Shown here piece after piece: positions 62,595 through 64,000 of a stretch of DNA of 64,000 nt; within the stretch, counting starts at the first letter, position 1; each line of letters starts with the position of its first letter. Both the position numbers and the translations under genes were made by a program. The stretch covers positions 1 to 64,000 of the forward strand of contig NZ_CAJPPN010000002.1 in assembly GCF_905372525.1 (NCBI RefSeq). The letters run 5' to 3'. Below the pieces are notes generated by a model, which was not told the origin of the DNA, searched no databases, and saw only the letters and a list, made by a program, of their open reading frames with translations. This DNA comes from an uncultured Porphyromonas sp. Its GTDB lineage: Bacteria > Bacteroidota > Bacteroidia > Bacteroidales > Porphyromonadaceae.

Positions 62595-64000
62595 ATGCAA
62601 CCAGACTCTACTCACTCCACGAGCCCTGTGCCAGAGGCACCCCAGCATCCTCGACGCGGACGACTCCTACGCACCCTAGCCTATATCGCTATCGTCTGCA
62701 TCATCTTCCTCTTCGGTGTCTTCACCTCGGTCTTCCTAGGGATAGGAGGTAGGCGAGGGTACTCCGGCAAGTTGGGACAGATCTTTGGCCTCATTGAGCG
62801 CTTCTACGTCGATTCTGTAAACCTCGATAGTATTGAGGAGCAGTCCATCCCCTTCATCCTCTCTCAGCTCGATCCCCATTCGGTCTACCTCAGTGCCGAG
62901 CTCAATCGTCAGGAGACGGAGGGACTCGAGGGATCCTTCGCTGGGATCGGCATCCAGTTCAATACACTCCTTGATACGGTCGTCGTGGTACGAGTCATCG
63001 AGGGCGGACCTAGTGAGCGAGCTGGCCTCCAGCCTGGAGACAGGATACTAAGGGCTGATGCCAGTACACTGACCCGAGACTCGATCTCCTCGGATGAGGT
63101 CATGAAGGTACTCAAGGGGCCAGAGGATACGGTCGTGCACCTACTAGTCAAGCGGGGAGAGAAGGTCTTCGACTGCTCAGTCGTACGAGGCTTAGTGCCC
63201 GTGACCACGATCGACGCAGCATATATGATCCGTCCACGAGTCCTCTATGTACGCCTCAATAAGTGGGGGGCACAGACTCCATTAGAGTTCCAGCAAGCCT
63301 ACGCAGAGCATGCTGCACAAGGAGTCGATCGGATCCTCATCGATCTGAGAGACAATGGTGGGGGCTACCTACAGGCTGCGACTGCGCTGGCCAGTGAGTT
63401 CCTGAACCAGGGTGATCTGATGCTCTACAACCAAGGGGCACACTATCCCCGAGAGGACTTCAAGACCGCCCGAGATGGACGCCTCAAGAATATCCCCATC
63501 TCTGTCCTCGTCAATGAGAATAGCGCCAGCTCCAGCGAGATCTTTGCCGGAGCGATGCAAGACCTAGATCGTGCCCAGATCATAGGTAGGCGCACCTTCG
63601 GTAAGGGGCTCGTACAGGTCCCCTTCACCCTCGGGGATAGCTCCGTCGTACGCCTAACTGTAGCCCGCTACTATACTCCCTCGGGCAGGAGCATACAGAA
63701 GAGCTACGCTCGGGGACTCGAGGCCTATGTAGATGATATCGAGGAGCGATACATCCACGGGGAGCTCTTCTCGGCCGACAGCATCGCCAATCCTGATACG
63801 ACCAAGTACTACACCCGTATGGGACGTGTCGTCTACGGTGGTGGCGGGATCACCCCCGACATCTTTGTGCCACGAGATAGTACAGGGATCAATACCTACT
63901 ATCTACGTCTGCTCCGCTCAGGGACACTCTCCCAGTTTGCCTTCACCTATGCTGATGCGAACCGCTCCCGTCTAGCAGCATATCCCTCGGCAAAGGAGCT
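62595..64000 (+). CDS. S41 family C-terminal processing peptidase (partial, runs off window)
   Basis: A serine protease of the CtpA/Prc type with its 3' end beyond the window. It starts MQPDSTHSTSP and has a single membrane helix (about 28-50). The S41 N-terminal helical part contains LSQLDPHSVYL, and a PDZ domain (about 95-175) contains GGPSERAGLQPGDRILRA. The catalytic domain includes RILIDLRDNGGGYLQAAT and NENSASSSEIFAGAMQDL with the nucleophilic Ser, then GRRTFGKGLVQ with the catalytic Lys. The visible part is 468 residues. It should act in the periplasm on protein C-termini. Confidence 0.93.
   Translation, partial: MQPDSTHSTSPVPEAPQHPRRGRLLRTLAYIAIVCIIFLFGVFTSVFLGIGGRRGYSGKLGQIFGLIERFYVDSVNLDSIEEQSIPFILSQLDPHSVYLSAELNRQETEGLEGSFAGIGIQFNTLLDTVVVVRVIEGGPSERAGLQPGDRILRADASTLTRDSISSDEVMKVLKGPEDTVVHLLVKRGEKVFDCSVVRGLVPVTTIDAAYMIRPRVLYVRLNKWGAQTPLEFQQAYAEHAAQGVDRILIDLRDNGGGYLQAATALASEFLNQGDLMLYNQGAHYPREDFKTARDGRLKNIPISVLVNENSASSSEIFAGAMQDLDRAQIIGRRTFGKGLVQVPFTLGDSSVVRLTVARYYTPSGRSIQKSYARGLEAYVDDIEERYIHGELFSADSIANPDTTKYYTRMGRVVYGGGGITPDIFVPRDSTGINTYYLRLLRSGTLSQFAFTYADANRSRLAAYPSAKE

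Overview
The window looks like chromosomal DNA of a Bacteroidota bacterium, most likely a Porphyromonas species of fairly high GC (species not determinable here). Pointers: dipeptidyl peptidase IV, a run of three FKBP-type prolyl isomerases, a long NusB followed by YajC/YbbR/CoaE/DUF5606, a fused alpha-beta 2-oxoacid dehydrogenase E1, a GH130 phosphorylase, and repeated TAnnTTTG-type -7 promoter boxes. There is no phage, plasmid, insertion sequence or CRISPR array.

Layout. 1-5.9 kb: three FKBP isomerases, lysS, gpsA. 5.9-7.5 kb: an AT-rich two-gene ATPase/TOPRIM cassette, the only clearly foreign-looking coding segment. 7.5-10.5 kb: a deacetylase, a polyprenyl-phosphate glycosyltransferase and a membrane glycosyltransferase that together look like a lipid-linked sugar pathway for envelope glycans. 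11.2-20 kb: DPP IV, then lipA, lpdA, E2, fused E1 and flavodoxin, a 2-oxoacid oxidation cluster. 20-27.2 kb (minus strand): tRNA-Pro, small membrane proteins (RclC/DUF417-like, SemiSWEET), LrgAB, a YihY protein, RNase P RNA, mrp, trmB and two hypotheticals. 27.5-34.6 kb: an HU-like protein behind a striking set of palindromes, then a TolC/HlyD/ABC export operon. 34.7-43.9 kb: housekeeping and metabolic genes (AlkD-like, greA, HIT, UDP-glucose dehydrogenase, ABC-F, nitroreductase, folD, MFS, GH130). 44.2-46.1 kb: two tandem lipoprotein paralogues. 47.1-52 kb: nusB-yajC-ybbR-coaE-DUF5606 and kbl. 52.3-64 kb: a lamin-tail surface protein, NDH-2, two DUF4230 proteins with a second ABC-F, fumC, a small lipoprotein, dCMP deaminase and the start of an S41 protease.

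Non-coding structure is the richest part. Four dispersed copies of a degenerate intergenic element (near 1, 10.8, 46.4 and 61.9 kb) each carry three 22-bp near-palindromic units followed by a short stem-loop. The HU-like gene has three 18-19 bp palindromes whose centres are 23 and 46 bp apart. Downstream of lipA a roughly 92-bp tandem duplication copies one arm of a 17-bp stem, so that two hairpins can compete. Most operons end in clear hairpin terminators.

The best candidates for an undescribed system are the ATPase/TOPRIM pair (possible phage defence) and the 22-bp-triplet element. All domain assignments come from reading motifs; no database search was run.
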